Shown piece after piece: positions 20,839 through 30,526 of a stretch of 64,000 bases of DNA (within the stretch, counting starts at the first letter, position 1; each line of letters opens with the position of its first letter). The stretch is from a bacterium (GTDB taxonomy: Bacteria; Bacillota; Bacilli; Lactobacillales; Streptococcaceae), in NCBI GenBank assembly GCA_905221295.1, contig CAJNCP010000005.1, positions 38,290 to 102,289 on the forward strand. Reading direction: 5' to 3'. The position numbers and the translations under genes are program-made. A model generated the notes under the pieces. The model had not been told where the DNA came from and made no database searches. It worked only from the letters and a program-made list of their open reading frames with translations.

Positions 20839-22086
20839 TTATTCTTGTACTTCTTTCTGAGCAGCCTTTCCTTGGTCGAGAAGGGCTTGGACGATTTTCT
20901 CATCGCGGAGTTTAACAGAATCGTTGATCATTTCTGCGGATTTGACGATGGTTGTTTCTAGTTGAGCACGTTTCTGGCGTCCCAACTCAATGGCAGCAAC
21001 GATACCTTGGTTTTGAGCGACTAGACTTTCAGCAAGTTTGGTGACGGATTCAACAGCTACTGTTGGACTTTGGGCAATTCGTTCCATCTGCGGAATCACT
21101 TCCTTGCTGGTTTCAGCTAGCATCTGAAGGGCGGCATTGTTGGCATTGACAATGGCATCTGCCACGACACCTGATTTCATCGATTGTTGCAAAATACCAA
21201 GTTGAGCAATCGAAAGCTTCATGGTTGGAATGGTATTGCGACGAAGCATGCCCAATTTTTGGCGCATGTCCGATGAAACTTTGACGAGATTACGCATTTG
21301 TGGAGTCGTCGTCCAAGCTACGTAAAGGCGACTAACATACTCTGTATGTTGTTGTTCCAGTGTATTGACCACTTCAGCCATACGAGCTAATTCTTGGGAC
21401 TTGGTTTGATATTCTACCGTACTTGTATCTAGTTGGTCAACTTGAGCCTTCAGTTCTGCAGCACGATTCCCAGCTTCTGCTTGACTAGCCTCGATAAAGG
21501 AAATAACTCCCACTAGATTTTCAATGGATTTGGTATTGTCCTCAATCAGCATTTCAGCAGAAACAATATTTCGCGCCAGCACATCTTCTTGCTTGACCAC
21601 AGCAGCAGCCATACCATCTAGCTTTTGCTCAACTGTTTTTGAGTCAAAATAAAATTCTTGCAGGCTGTTCTGGCTCTTTTTAAACAATTTTTGCAAAAAG
21701 TTTGGCTTTTCTTCCAACTCTGCAATTTCAGCATTCTTATATTTGGCTACAAAACCTTGGAGCTCACGATTGGTATTTTTCAGCAGGTCATCCACCTGAG
21801 GAATGTGCAGTTTCTTCTGCTCGGTCAAAATACGGTTAACCGTACCATTGACACCTTCCACCGCTGATTGACCAAAGTCCAAGAGAGCATTTTGGTCTGT
21901 GACAAACTGATCCACCAACTGAGGCACGCGCGCCTTGATTTGCTCTTGTTGCTCAGGACTTAGCTTTTCAAGAAAAGTGATCGTCTGGGCTGAGCCTGTA
22001 TTGGTCTCGATGATTTCGGTTGTCTTGTCCACTTTGGCCACTGTATTATTAGCAATCTGATCAATATCAAAATTAAATTCTGTCAT
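20839..22086 (-). CDS. telA: TelA-family toxic-anion-resistance protein
   Basis: 415 residues, soluble and rich in helices and coiled-coil heptads, with the family features KLHIPQVDDLLKNTNRELQGFVAKY and WTTTPQMRNLVK. TelA proteins were named for tellurite resistance; later work links them to cell-envelope and antimicrobial stress, and the biochemical role is unsettled. It lies 21 bp downstream of the xpaC-like gene, the standard pairing in Firmicutes, so the two are one operon and probably act together at the membrane. Confidence 0.88.
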   Translation of the reverse strand: MTEFNFDIDQIANNTVAKVDKTTEIIETNTGSAQTITFLEKLSPEQQEQIKARVPQLVDQFVTDQNALLDFGQSAVEGVNGTVNRILTEQKKLHIPQVDDLLKNTNRELQGFVAKYKNAEIAELEEKPNFLQKLFKKSQNSLQEFYFDSKTVEQKLDGMAAAVVKQEDVLARNIVSAEMLIEDNTKSIENLVGVISFIEASQAEAGNRAAELKAQVDQLDTSTVEYQTKSQELARMAEVVNTLEQQHTEYVSRLYVAWTTTPQMRNLVKVSSDMRQKLGMLRRNTIPTMKLSIAQLGILQQSMKSGVVADAIVNANNAALQMLAETSKEVIPQMERIAQSPTVAVESVTKLAESLVAQNQGIVAAIELGRQKRAQLETTIVKSAEMINDSVKLRDEKIVQALLDQGKAAQKEVQE

Positions 22087-22107
22087 GGTTACTCCTTTGT
22101 GTCTACC

Positions 22108-22902
22108 CTATTCTTTGCAATCTTTTCCTAAGATACGCAGACTAATATCAAAATCGCGCATATCTGTTTCATTGAGTTCTCTCAAAACTTGGTCTAGCTC
22201 AAGGTCAAATTGTTCGATGGCTGCTTTAGCTTGTTCCAAGCGTTCTTCCGCCCGATTATAATTTTTGGGATTTGCCTTAATCTTTAAATAGCCCTCTAAA
22301 ATCGTTTGGAATTTCTCCATTTTTAAACTATGGATGGCCGTCAGCTCTTCTTTGGCTCCAACATCCGATGACTCGATTTTGTCGAGAATCGCTTGATGGT
22401 CCGCAGCAATATTTGCCAAGGTCTGAGACAATTCTGGCGCCACTTCCTCAGGTTCCATATTCTCAATATCTATCTGACTGTCTCTTTCCAGACGCTCTAG
22501 TTGAACATTGATCGTTGCCCTTACTGAGCGAACCTTCTTATCAATTCGACCATAAACAGAATCACCAATATAAGATTTAAACTGATTGGCTTCTTGATGA
22601 ATCTCACTCAGTTCAAGCAACACCTGACTGGCTCGACTTTTATAGACTGCTGGTCCTTTTTCAGACAGGGTCTCCTCTAACTGCTGGATATCTTTATCAG
22701 CTTGGCGAATCCGTGCTTTTAAAAGTTCAATCTGATCTTCTACAGAACGATTATTACCCCTGCGTCGATAGAGTACATAAGCACCGATACCAATTAGACT
22801 ACAGATTGCCAAGGGGACAGCGTACTCAGCCAAGAGTCCCAGTAGAATCAAACCTCCCCAGAAATAGAGGCAGCCTTTCAAAAATCCATTCCCTGATTTC
22901 AT
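22108..22902 (-). CDS. XpaC-like membrane protein (5-bromo-4-chloroindolyl phosphate hydrolysis family)
   Basis: 264 residues from the ATG at 22902, which has AAGGG seven bases upstream; the ATG two codons earlier touches that site. There are two N-terminal hydrophobic helices (about 9-46) and a short basic RRRGNNR turn. A long cytoplasmic coiled-coil domain (IELLKARIRQADKDIQQLEETL...) fills the rest. The family name comes from an old Bacillus phenotype and does not describe a proven enzyme activity. It is first in the operon with telA. Confidence 0.8.
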   Translation of the reverse strand: MKSGNGFLKGCLYFWGGLILLGLLAEYAVPLAICSLIGIGAYVLYRRRGNNRSVEDQIELLKARIRQADKDIQQLEETLSEKGPAVYKSRASQVLLELSEIHQEANQFKSYIGDSVYGRIDKKVRSVRATINVQLERLERDSQIDIENMEPEEVAPELSQTLANIAADHQAILDKIESSDVGAKEELTAIHSLKMEKFQTILEGYLKIKANPKNYNRAEERLEQAKAAIEQFDLELDQVLRELNETDMRDFDISLRILGKDCKE

Positions 22903-23076
22903 AAACATCCCTTATCTTAAATTTATAAATCTATTTTAGCACAAAAGCAAAAAATGAGGGCAGAAAAGTCGCCTAAAACCACTGATTTCTTTACACTATA
23001 GCTAGAAAGATTCTCGGTGAATAAAAGCACTCCTTCCGACAGTGCCCAAACCCAGAAATCAACCTTTTAAGACAAA

Positions 23077-23108
23077 GCAAAAAGCCCACTGTTGTAGGCT
23101 TTCTGTAA
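23077..23108 (-). terminator. rpsD terminator
   Basis: AAAGCC/GGCTTT stem (23081-23086 with 23097-23102), loop 10 nt, followed on the minus strand by TTGCTTTGTCTT. It is modest but correctly placed, just after rpsD. Confidence 0.6.
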
Positions 23109-23122
23109 GATATTTCTTAAAA

Positions 23123-23734
23123 TTAAAGCATTTTGTTGTAGAATTCAACGACAAGTGCTTCGTTGATTTCTGGGTTGATTTCGTCGCGTTCTGGCAAGCG
23201 AGTCAATGAACCTTCCAATTTTTCAGCATCGAATGATACGAATGCTGGACGTCCAAGAGTAGCTTCTACTGCTTCAAGGATTGCTGGAACTTTCAATGAT
23301 TTTTCACGAACTGAGATCACTTGACCTGGAGTTACACGGTATGATGGGATATCAACGCGTTTTCCGTCAACAAGGATGTGACCGTGGTTTACGAATTGAC
23401 GAGCTTGACGACGAGTAGTCGCAAGGCCAAGACGGTAAACAACGTTATCCAAACGACGTTCCAAAAGAAGCATGAAGTTGAAACCTAGGATTCCGCCTTT
23501 GATTTTTGTAGCCTGTACGAACAAGTTACGGAATTGTTTTTCACCTACACCGTAAGTGAAACGAAGTTTTTGTTTTTCAGCCAATTGCAAACCGTATTCT
23601 GATAATTTAGAACGGTTGTTTGGTCCGTGTTGTCCTGGTACGTAGTTACGACGTGCCAATTCTTTACCTGTACCTGTAAGTGAAAGGCCAAGGCGACGAG
23701 CTTGTTTCCAAGATGGTCCTGTATAACGTGACAT
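23123..23734 (-). CDS. rpsD: 30S ribosomal protein S4
   Basis: 203 residues, beginning [29 protein letters not shown], the zinc-free (C-minus) form of S4 usual in streptococci. The S4 RNA-binding domain ([46 protein letters not shown], about 93-138) is intact. S4 nucleates 30S assembly on 16S rRNA. As in other Firmicutes it is a monocistronic gene away from the large ribosomal clusters, with its own promoter, long leader and terminator. Confidence 0.98.
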   Translation of the reverse strand: MSRYTGPSWKQARRLGLSLTGTGKELARRNYVPGQHGPNNRSKLSEYGLQLAEKQKLRFTYGVGEKQFRNLFVQATKIKGGILGFNFMLLLERRLDNVVYRLGLATTRRQARQFVNHGHILVDGKRVDIPSYRVTPGQVISVREKSLKVPAILEAVEATLGRPAFVSFDAEKLEGSLTRLPERDEINPEINEALVVEFYNKML

Positions 23735-23922
23735 ATGTATGTCCTCCTGATATAAATAATATTTCGGTGGAAATAGTCACTTAGAAAGCCCTGATTCGTG
23801 CAGATGCCCTTCGCCTAAACAGCCAAGGTTACTTGTCATAAGACACCTGTTGACGAGCTTCATGCTTTCCTGCTGCTATTTCACACAAAGGCTATTGTAC
23901 CATGAAAAACTAGATTTGTAAA
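23735..23922 (-). promoter_or_regulatory. rpsD promoter and structured leader, candidate S4 autoregulation site
   Basis: TTTACA (23917-23922), 17 bp, TACAAT (23894-23899) on the minus strand. The leader of about 150 nt is GC-richer than ordinary intergenic DNA here. Firmicute rpsD genes are known to be repressed by S4 binding their leader; that this leader does so is inference from position and length. Confidence 0.6.
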
Positions 23923-23936
23923 GGGATTTTACGGCT

Positions 23937-24971
23937 TTATTTCAAATTGAGGCTGAATGTAAACTTGCTTCCTAAGCCATATTGACTTTCTGCTGTGATT
24001 TCGCCACCAAGCTGATGGGCTAGTTCGCGTGCAATCGCAAGACCTAAGCCATGCCCACCTGTCTTCATATTGCGCGAAGTTTCTATACGATAAAGTCGTT
24101 TAAAGATCTTTTCCAAATCCTCAGTAAGGATCCCCTGACCCTCGTCTTTCACACTGATTGTCAGCTCTTGTTCTGTTAATTGGGCAAGAACCTCGATTCT
24201 GGTTCCTGGTTCTGAATATTTAAAGGCATTGTTTAACAAGTTGACCAGAATACGAGAAAGTTTGTCAGAATGGCTCTTGATTTTAGCCGACTCAGGTGAT
24301 ACTTGAATGTAAACATCTCGCTCCTCTTGTTCAATCTGGAGTTGAAATTCACTCATTGACTCAATCAGCAACTGATCTAAAAAGACCTCTTCGACTTCTT
24401 CATCAGCAGTATCTTGAGGTTGGGTGTTAAGAGTCAGAACATCCAATTCCTCCACTAGCTTGTTTAGACGCTCGGTTTGCCGACCAATCGTGGTTAAGTA
24501 GTGGAGCCGCTCCTCTTCCTTGATCACTCCATCTAGAATTCCCTCCACAGTAACCTGAATGGAGGTAATGGGAGTTTTAATATCGTGAGAGAGCTGCGCA
24601 ATCATCATTCTCTTTTCTTGCTCGCTCTCATCAAGTGATTGAAAGGTAGCCTGCAAATTGTGAGACATGTCATTAAAAGCCTGGCCCAGCTCTTGAAATT
24701 CTAATGGGCCCTTGGTTTCGATTTCTGTGCTGAAATCCTTGCTGGCTATATCCTGAGCTTGTTTTTTCAAATGTTTCAGAGAAGAGAACACTGGCGACAA
24801 AAGAAAGATGCTCACTGCAGCGCCAATGAAACTAGCAATCAAGGTCATTCCAACTAGAAAGTAAACTTCGCTTTTCTCAATCAACATCCGTTGGACTGCC
24901 CAGAAAACGACCAAAATCGTTAGTAGAGTCGACACTAGATACCCCACTAAAATATAGTTTTTTAATTTCAT
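23937..24971 (-). CDS. Sensor histidine kinase, TCS08-like
   Basis: 344 residues. There are two membrane helices (about 7-27 and 37-58) with almost no extracellular loop, then a HAMP domain. The H-box is LSHDIKTPITSIQ (phosphorylated His near 129), the N-box NLLNNAFKYS and the G-boxes DEGQGI and GGHGLGLAI. This is an intramembrane-sensing layout. It overlaps the response-regulator gene by 4 bp, so translation is coupled. The rpsD-kinase-regulator-PavB order matches the pneumococcal TCS08 locus, where the system controls the neighbouring adhesin; family and order support the same role here. Confidence 0.88.
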   Translation of the reverse strand: MKLKNYILVGYLVSTLLTILVVFWAVQRMLIEKSEVYFLVGMTLIASFIGAAVSIFLLSPVFSSLKHLKKQAQDIASKDFSTEIETKGPLEFQELGQAFNDMSHNLQATFQSLDESEQEKRMMIAQLSHDIKTPITSIQVTVEGILDGVIKEEERLHYLTTIGRQTERLNKLVEELDVLTLNTQPQDTADEEVEEVFLDQLLIESMSEFQLQIEQEERDVYIQVSPESAKIKSHSDKLSRILVNLLNNAFKYSEPGTRIEVLAQLTEQELTISVKDEGQGILTEDLEKIFKRLYRIETSRNMKTGGHGLGLAIARELAHQLGGEITAESQYGLGSKFTFSLNLK

Positions 24972-25666
24972 TTTCTACCTCTTGGTCTTTCCATCTTATA
25001 GCCCAAACCCCAGACAGTTTTGATAGCAGGAGCATTGGAATTCGTATACTTGGTCAACTCTTGCCTCAACGCATGGATATGAACATTGAGTGTATTGGTA
25101 TCATCTACATAGTCCTCTTGCCATACCTTCTCGTAAAGTTCCGTCTTTGAAAAGACTCTCTCGGGATTGCTGGCTAATATCCATAGAAGTTCAAAGGATT
25201 TTACTGTCAATTCCAAAGGTTGATCCCCAATGCGAACTTCATGAGTCACATGGTTGATTACCAAGTCACCAAACTCGATCTGTTCTGTCTCTCCTCCACG
25301 GCTAAGGCGACGCAAGATATTATTCACTCTTAAAACCAATTCGCGTGGGCTAAAGGGTTTGACTATAAAATCATCTGCCCCCAAACTTAATCCATAAATC
25401 TTATCCTGTTCGCTTGTCTTAGCAGTTGTAAAGAGGAAGGGTTGATCCGGAGCGATATACTGAACTTCACTAATAAAATCATATCCGTCCATATTGGGCA
25501 TCATGATATCTGTGATAATGAGGTCGATAGATTTTTTTCTGAAAAGCTCTAATCCCTCCTTGCCATCATGGGCGACCAAAACGTCGTAACCTGCCTGTAT
25601 AAGATAGCGGTTTTGAATATCTAGAATATCTATCTCATCATCAACCAGCAAAATTGTCTTTTTCAT
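24968..25666 (-). CDS. OmpR/PhoB-family response regulator, TCS08-like
   Basis: 232 residues. The receiver domain has the acidic pair in LVDDEIDI, phospho-acceptor Asp in LIITDIMMPN (about 53), the Thr in FLFTTAKTS and Lys in VKPFSPREL. The winged-helix DNA-binding domain ends with the usual NTLNVHIHALRQELTKY...VWGLGYKME. It lies directly downstream of the SSURE adhesin gene, separated by an inverted repeat, and 4-bp overlapped with its kinase. Its likely target is that adhesin. Confidence 0.9.
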   Translation of the reverse strand: MKKTILLVDDEIDILDIQNRYLIQAGYDVLVAHDGKEGLELFRKKSIDLIITDIMMPNMDGYDFISEVQYIAPDQPFLFTTAKTSEQDKIYGLSLGADDFIVKPFSPRELVLRVNNILRRLSRGGETEQIEFGDLVINHVTHEVRIGDQPLELTVKSFELLWILASNPERVFSKTELYEKVWQEDYVDDTNTLNVHIHALRQELTKYTNSNAPAIKTVWGLGYKMERPRGRK

Positions 25667-25688
25667 CTGACACTCCTTCGATAAAAAC

Positions 25689-25716
25689 AGTGTTATACTT
25701 GCTTTAGTATAACACT
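25689..25716 (-). terminator. Perfect inverted repeat between adhesin and TCS genes: terminator/attenuator
   Basis: Two 11-bp arms, AGTGTTATACT and AGTATAACACT, with a 6-nt loop, followed on the minus strand by GTTTTTAT. It probably ends most adhesin transcripts, with read-through into the regulator. The arms also contain TATACT, so an operator or promoter role is possible. Confidence 0.65.
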
Positions 25717-25746
25717 ATTTTCTCTAATGTTTAAGTGATTTGAATC

Positions 25747-28278
25747 TTAATCTTCTCGTTTGGTTGTCAAACCCAAAAGTCCAACAAGACCTGCCAAGGC
25801 TAGACCAAAGATACCAAGGCCAGCTGTAGCCGTTTTAGCTTCCCCAGTATTTGGTAGCATAGGTTGCCCATCATTTTTCCTAGTTTTAGTCATGGAATTA
25901 TCCGTGGAATCAGCCATTCTCATCTCTGAAACATGGGCTTCTTTAGTCATATCCTTTATTTTGTTCATTGAATCTGACGTAGAAGAAGACATAGACATCT
26001 GATCTCCTTGAGGAGTTCTGGACATCACTTCTGATCCATGAAGCTGAATCGTTACTTGACGAGTAGCAATCAGATTGGTCAAATCAGGTTTGCCATCTTT
26101 AGATCCATAGACTTTAACAGTAGCTAGATATGTATGGGTTCCGTTAGCTCGAAGTTGCTCAAGCAAGGCCTGACCATCTTTGCCAACCGTATTGCCATTC
26201 AAATCCACTTCGTAGAAATATTGGCCTTTAGCCAAGCCTTCAAGCGGCAATAGGGCAGGATTTTTAGCTGTTCCGTTGTCTGACCATGGGGCTTTGTCTG
26301 AAGCTTTTAACAAGAGGCGAGTCAACATACCATCTCCACCAAAAGCTTCGTATGGAATAACTTGGTTGACACCAGCCAAGAAAGGTCCAGGAACCTTAGC
26401 CTTATCAAGGTAGCTAGCTGGAACATCAATCATGTCTTTGACATTGTTAACAACAGACTCTTTAACCTGATTTGGTGTGGTCAAACCATTCAAATTAACA
26501 GTCAAATCTTTAGTCGCTACCAGATTGCTCAAGTCTGCCTTGCCGTCTTTTGCACCGTACACTTTGATGGTTGCCTTATAGCTTTGTGTACCATTTTGTT
26601 TCAAAAGGTCAAGCAACTCTTTATCTGATTTGCCTTGGGTGCCTGCTAAATCCACTTCATAGAAGTAAAGACCTTTGCCCAATTTTTCTACTGGTGGGAG
26701 AGCTGGATTTTTAGCTGTTCCGTTGTCGGACCATGGAGCCTTGTCGGATGCTTTCAAGATAAGGCGAGTCAACATGCCGTCACCAGCAAAGAATTCATAT
26801 GGAATGACTTGGTTGACACCAGCCAAGAAAGGTCCAGGAACCTTAGCCTTATCAAGGTAGCTAGCTGGAACATCTACTGTGTCTTTGGTGTTGTCGGCCA
26901 CACCTTTTTGGACTTCAGCTGGAGTGGTCAAACCATTCAAGTTGACATCCAAATCTTTAGTTGCTACCAGATTAGTTAAGTCAGGCTTGCCGTCTTTTGC
27001 ACCGTACACCTTGATAGTAGCTTTATAGCTTTGTGTACCATTTTGTTTTAAAAGATCAAGCAACTCTTTGTCAGATTTGCCTTGGGTGCCTGCCAAGTCT
27101 ACTTCGTAGAAGTAAAGGCCTTTGCCCAATTTCTCTACTGGTGGAAGAGCTGGATTTTTAGCTGTTCCGTTGTCTGACCATGGAGCCTTATCGGATGCTT
27201 TCAAGATAAGACGAGTCAGCATGCCATCTCCAGCGAAGAATTCATATGGAATGACTTGATTGACACCAGCTAAGAATGGACCTGGAACATTTCCTTTTTC
27301 AAGGTAGCTAGCTGGAACATCAATGCTATTTTTGATGTTATTAGCAACAGAGTCTTTAACCTGATTTGGTGTGGTCAAGCCATTCAAATTAACAGTCAAA
27401 TCTTTAGTCGCTACCAGATTAGTTAAGTCAGGCTTGCCGTCTTTTGCACCGTACACTTTGATGGTAGCTTTATAACTTTGAGTGCCGTTTTGTTTTAAGA
27501 GATCAAGCAGCTCTTTATCTGATTTACCTTGAGTCCCTGCTAAATCCACTTCGTAGAAGTAAAGGCCTTTGCCCAATTTTTCTACTGGTGGAAGAGCGGG
27601 ATTTTTAGCTGAACCATTGTCTGACCATGGAGCCTTATCAGAGGCTTTCAAGATAAGACGAGTCAGCATACCATCTCCACCAAAAGCTTCGTATGGAATA
27701 ACTTGGTTGACACCGGCTGTAAATGGGCCTGGGAAATTGGCTCTATCCAAGTAAGAAGCCGGAACATCTACTGTATCTTTGGTGTTGTCAGCCACACCTT
27801 TTTGGACTTCAGCTGGAGTGGTCGCTGCTTGCGCTTCACTAGCTTCACGGTCTTGTCCAGAAACTGTAGGCGCAGGACTTTCCACAGGTTTAACTGCATC
27901 TTCTGTTTGTTTCTTAGAGTCAGGTTGTGCTTGCACTTCTTCTTTTGGCGCTACTGCCGGCTCTTTAGCAGTTGCGTCCGCTTTTTCTGAAGAGCTTGTC
28001 GTATCCACACTTGCTTTAGGTGTTGGAATAGACTGTTCTGAAGGAAGAGCTACATCGACTGCTTTTTTGAGAACCTCTGCTGGTAAGTCGCTCTTTTCAC
28101 TCACCGAAGCAGCGTCTGGTACGACTTGGGCAGGGGTCGGATTGACGACATCAGCGCGTGCAGAACTTGGTTGACCTACTAGGACAAAGAAGCCACTAGC
28201 CACAACAACTGAAGCAACACCGACACTGAGACGGCGAATTGACCAACGAGTATATCTCTGATTTGGATTGAATTTCAT
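25747..28278 (-). CDS. pavB: SSURE-repeat surface adhesin, PavB-like, LPXTG-anchored
   Basis: 843 residues. The N-terminal YSIRK-type signal is RYTRWSIRRLSVGVASVVVASG (about 8-29). A Pro/Ser/Glu-rich stretch reaches about residue 150. Four SSURE repeats of exactly 149 residues follow (about 153-748), each with VPASYL, PGPF-AGVNQVIPYE, GDGMLTRL-LKASDKAPWSDNG and KATIKVYGAKDGK-like blocks. A Met/Ser-rich linker leads to the sortase motif LPNTG (about 809), a hydrophobic helix and a positive tail. SSURE proteins bind fibronectin and plasminogen in pneumococcus. The repeat number varies between strains, as expected for near-identical repeats. Its neighbour TCS08 is a known regulator of pavB. Confidence 0.9.
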   Translation of the reverse strand: MKFNPNQRYTRWSIRRLSVGVASVVVASGFFVLVGQPSSARADVVNPTPAQVVPDAASVSEKSDLPAEVLKKAVDVALPSEQSIPTPKASVDTTSSSEKADATAKEPAVAPKEEVQAQPDSKKQTEDAVKPVESPAPTVSGQDREASEAQAATTPAEVQKGVADNTKDTVDVPASYLDRANFPGPFTAGVNQVIPYEAFGGDGMLTRLILKASDKAPWSDNGSAKNPALPPVEKLGKGLYFYEVDLAGTQGKSDKELLDLLKQNGTQSYKATIKVYGAKDGKPDLTNLVATKDLTVNLNGLTTPNQVKDSVANNIKNSIDVPASYLEKGNVPGPFLAGVNQVIPYEFFAGDGMLTRLILKASDKAPWSDNGTAKNPALPPVEKLGKGLYFYEVDLAGTQGKSDKELLDLLKQNGTQSYKATIKVYGAKDGKPDLTNLVATKDLDVNLNGLTTPAEVQKGVADNTKDTVDVPASYLDKAKVPGPFLAGVNQVIPYEFFAGDGMLTRLILKASDKAPWSDNGTAKNPALPPVEKLGKGLYFYEVDLAGTQGKSDKELLDLLKQNGTQSYKATIKVYGAKDGKADLSNLVATKDLTVNLNGLTTPNQVKESVVNNVKDMIDVPASYLDKAKVPGPFLAGVNQVIPYEAFGGDGMLTRLLLKASDKAPWSDNGTAKNPALLPLEGLAKGQYFYEVDLNGNTVGKDGQALLEQLRANGTHTYLATVKVYGSKDGKPDLTNLIATRQVTIQLHGSEVMSRTPQGDQMSMSSSTSDSMNKIKDMTKEAHVSEMRMADSTDNSMTKTRKNDGQPMLPNTGEAKTATAGLGIFGLALAGLVGLLGLTTKRED
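26036..27823 (-). repeat. Four tandem 447-bp SSURE repeat units inside the adhesin gene
   Basis: The plus-strand marker GTGGTC recurs at 26477, 26924, 27371 and 27818, an exact 447-bp period. Units 2 and 3 are nearly identical over most of their length. The fourth is the most diverged at its C-terminal end. Such repeats invite copy-number change by homologous recombination. Confidence 0.85.
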
Positions 28279-28434
28279 AGGATTCTCCTTAGAGTTTTCT
28301 TTTTTTTGATGACTCTAGTATAATCTCCTGAAATTAAAAAGGATTAAGAAAAAGTTAAAATTTTTCTTAAATCCCTCTTATAAAATACTTATATTGACTC
28401 GTTAATTATTTGGAAAGAGAGTCCCTTTCCTCTC

Positions 28435-29100
28435 CTACTCACTCAGTTCAGCTAGGGTGTCCAGATGTTGGTTATTAATGACTGCCATGATGTAGGCATC
28501 TGCCTGCAAGAGGTCATTGGGTCCGAATTGGACATCCAGAGGAGCATTTTCGTAGGCACGAAAACCAAGTACGTTGAGGTTGTATTTCCCACGTAAATCT
28601 AACTGACTGAGGCTTTTACCTACCCATGATTGGGGGATTTTCATCTCGACAATCGATACATTCTTGTCCAACTGAAAGACGTCTACGCTGTTATGAAAGA
28701 GGATGGTCTGCGCCAAAGAGCGCCCCATTTCAAACTCTGGTGAGATGACTGCATCTGCCCCGATTTTTTCTAGAACCTTTTTAGCTGTATGACTTTTGAC
28801 CTTGGCAATAACAGTCGGCACTCCTAGACTCTTGCAGTGCATAACCGCGAGAACACTGGACTCCAAATTTTCCCCCGTTGCAACAACTACGGTATCACAG
28901 GTGTCAATCCCCGCTGATAGAAGGAGTTCTTCATCCGTGATATCTCCAACTACCCCACGCGCCAGCACAGGTTCAAATTGATTGATACGTTCCTCGTGGT
29001 CATCAATAGCAATGATATTCATGTCATGCTTGGCTAGAGCTTCCAAAACACTGCTCCCAAAAATTCCCAAGCCTAAAATTCCAATTGTTCGATCTGACAT
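28435..29100 (-). CDS. trkA: Potassium uptake regulatory protein TrkA/KtrA
   Basis: 221 residues. An N-terminal RCK-N Rossmann domain carries the dinucleotide motif GILGLGIFGSSVLEAL (about 7-22) and an acidic residue at the end of strand 2 (IAIDDHEE). The RCK-C domain (about 140-215) completes the gating subunit. It forms a ring at the cytoplasmic face of the TrkH/KtrB channel and gates K+ uptake by nucleotide binding (ATP/ADP, in some homologues c-di-AMP). It lies 13 bp after trkH, in one operon. Confidence 0.93.
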   Translation of the reverse strand: MSDRTIGILGLGIFGSSVLEALAKHDMNIIAIDDHEERINQFEPVLARGVVGDITDEELLLSAGIDTCDTVVVATGENLESSVLAVMHCKSLGVPTVIAKVKSHTAKKVLEKIGADAVISPEFEMGRSLAQTILFHNSVDVFQLDKNVSIVEMKIPQSWVGKSLSQLDLRGKYNLNVLGFRAYENAPLDVQFGPNDLLQADAYIMAVINNQHLDTLAELSE

Positions 29101-29113
29101 CGTTTTTCCTTTC

Positions 29114-30493
29114 TTATCCGATAGTGATATCTGCTTTCATATAGTGAATCGTATCTTTCTTGTCTGGCTGGTATTCCGCTACACTGACCAGTAGTGTCAA
29201 GGGACCAATACGGCCGATAAACATCAACAACATAACGATGCTGAGGGCTATCTTGCCTAGCTCCGGCGTTAAATTTGCCGTCACCCCAACTGTCGCAAGA
29301 GCTGAAATGGTTTCAAACATAAGGTAGATAAAGCGCGGATTTCCTTCTGCGGTTACCCCTAATAGAATCAAGCCCAGCAAGAAGGTCAGCAAGAAGATAA
29401 TAAAGACACTGAAAGATTTTTGCACGGTTCGGGGTTCAATGGTCCTCCGAGCTACATTGGCATGAGGCAAGCCGAGTAGTTCGCTGCGAGCAAAGACCAA
29501 CAAGACAAAGAAGGTCGTAATCTTGAGCCCCCCTGCTGTCCCTCCTGGTGCCCCGCCCAGAAACATCTGCAAAATGTAGATCAGTAAGGTAACTGGTCGA
29601 GCCTGGGTGTAGTCAATTGAAGCAAAGCCTGCCGTTCTCATACTGACTGTCTGGAAGAAACTAACTAGCAGTTTTTCTGGAGCGCTGAGATTTCCAATCG
29701 TTCCAGGATTGTTCCACTCAATTAAGAGAGTCGATACGGTTCCAAACAGCAGAATTCCCGCTGTTAAAAAAAGAACCAACTTGGTATGGAAACGCAGGCG
29801 GCGTTTTTTCTTTTTACCAAACTGGGTCACTAGGTCAAACCAGACCATAAATCCTAGCCCCCCCGTGATAATCAAACCTGCAATCACTAGATTGATCAAG
29901 GGATCCGTTTGAAAGGCTACCAAACTCGTACTTCCAAAATTATCAAATCCAGCATTACAGAAAGCTGAAACAGCCAAAAAGATAGAAGTTAAAACCCCTC
30001 GCCCCCAGCCAAATTCAGGAATAAAGCGAAAACTCAAGAGAAAGGCACCAATCCCTTCCACCAGAAAAGTCGTCAGAAAGATTGAGCGGATAAAATCCTT
30101 TAGAGACTGGGTTTCTCCATAAGCAAAACTTTCTTGAATGGTCTCCCGGCCACGAAGACTGAGCTTTTGCTTGCCTTGGATATAAAAGATTCCGATAAAA
30201 GTCATGAGCCCCAAACCACCGATCTGGATCAAAATCATACAGATCAACTGACCCCATATATTGTAAGTAGAGGCCACCGGCTGGGTGAAGAGCCCTGTCA
30301 CACAGACCATGGACACCGCCGTAAAGAGATGGTCAAAGTAGGTCGCTTGTGACGTAGCTGCCTGCACAAAGGGGAGACTTAAAAGAAGAGAGCCCAAGAA
30401 GATCACTAGGGCAAAACTTAAAAAGATGCGACGGGCTGGTGATAACCGAGACAGCGTCGTATTTATTTTTTCCAAAAAAGATTTGAATAACAT
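29114..30493 (-). CDS. trkH: Potassium uptake channel TrkH/KtrB
   Basis: 459 residues with about ten membrane helices and four pore loops. Selectivity-filter-type segments are visible as VCVTGLFT, AFCNAGFDNFG, RTAGFASID and ATVGVTANL. It is the membrane subunit for K+ (or Na+-coupled K+) import, controlled by the co-transcribed trkA product. The ATG at 30493 opens a two-gene operon. The neighbourhood (trkH, trkA, pavB, TCS08, rpsD) is the pneumococcal one. Confidence 0.94.
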   Translation of the reverse strand: MLFKSFLEKINTTLSRLSPARRIFLSFALVIFLGSLLLSLPFVQAATSQATYFDHLFTAVSMVCVTGLFTQPVASTYNIWGQLICMILIQIGGLGLMTFIGIFYIQGKQKLSLRGRETIQESFAYGETQSLKDFIRSIFLTTFLVEGIGAFLLSFRFIPEFGWGRGVLTSIFLAVSAFCNAGFDNFGSTSLVAFQTDPLINLVIAGLIITGGLGFMVWFDLVTQFGKKKKRRLRFHTKLVLFLTAGILLFGTVSTLLIEWNNPGTIGNLSAPEKLLVSFFQTVSMRTAGFASIDYTQARPVTLLIYILQMFLGGAPGGTAGGLKITTFFVLLVFARSELLGLPHANVARRTIEPRTVQKSFSVFIIFLLTFLLGLILLGVTAEGNPRFIYLMFETISALATVGVTANLTPELGKIALSIVMLLMFIGRIGPLTLLVSVAEYQPDKKDTIHYMKADITIG

Positions 30494-30526
30494 AACTACA
30501 TTCTACCATAAAAATAGTCAGAACAC

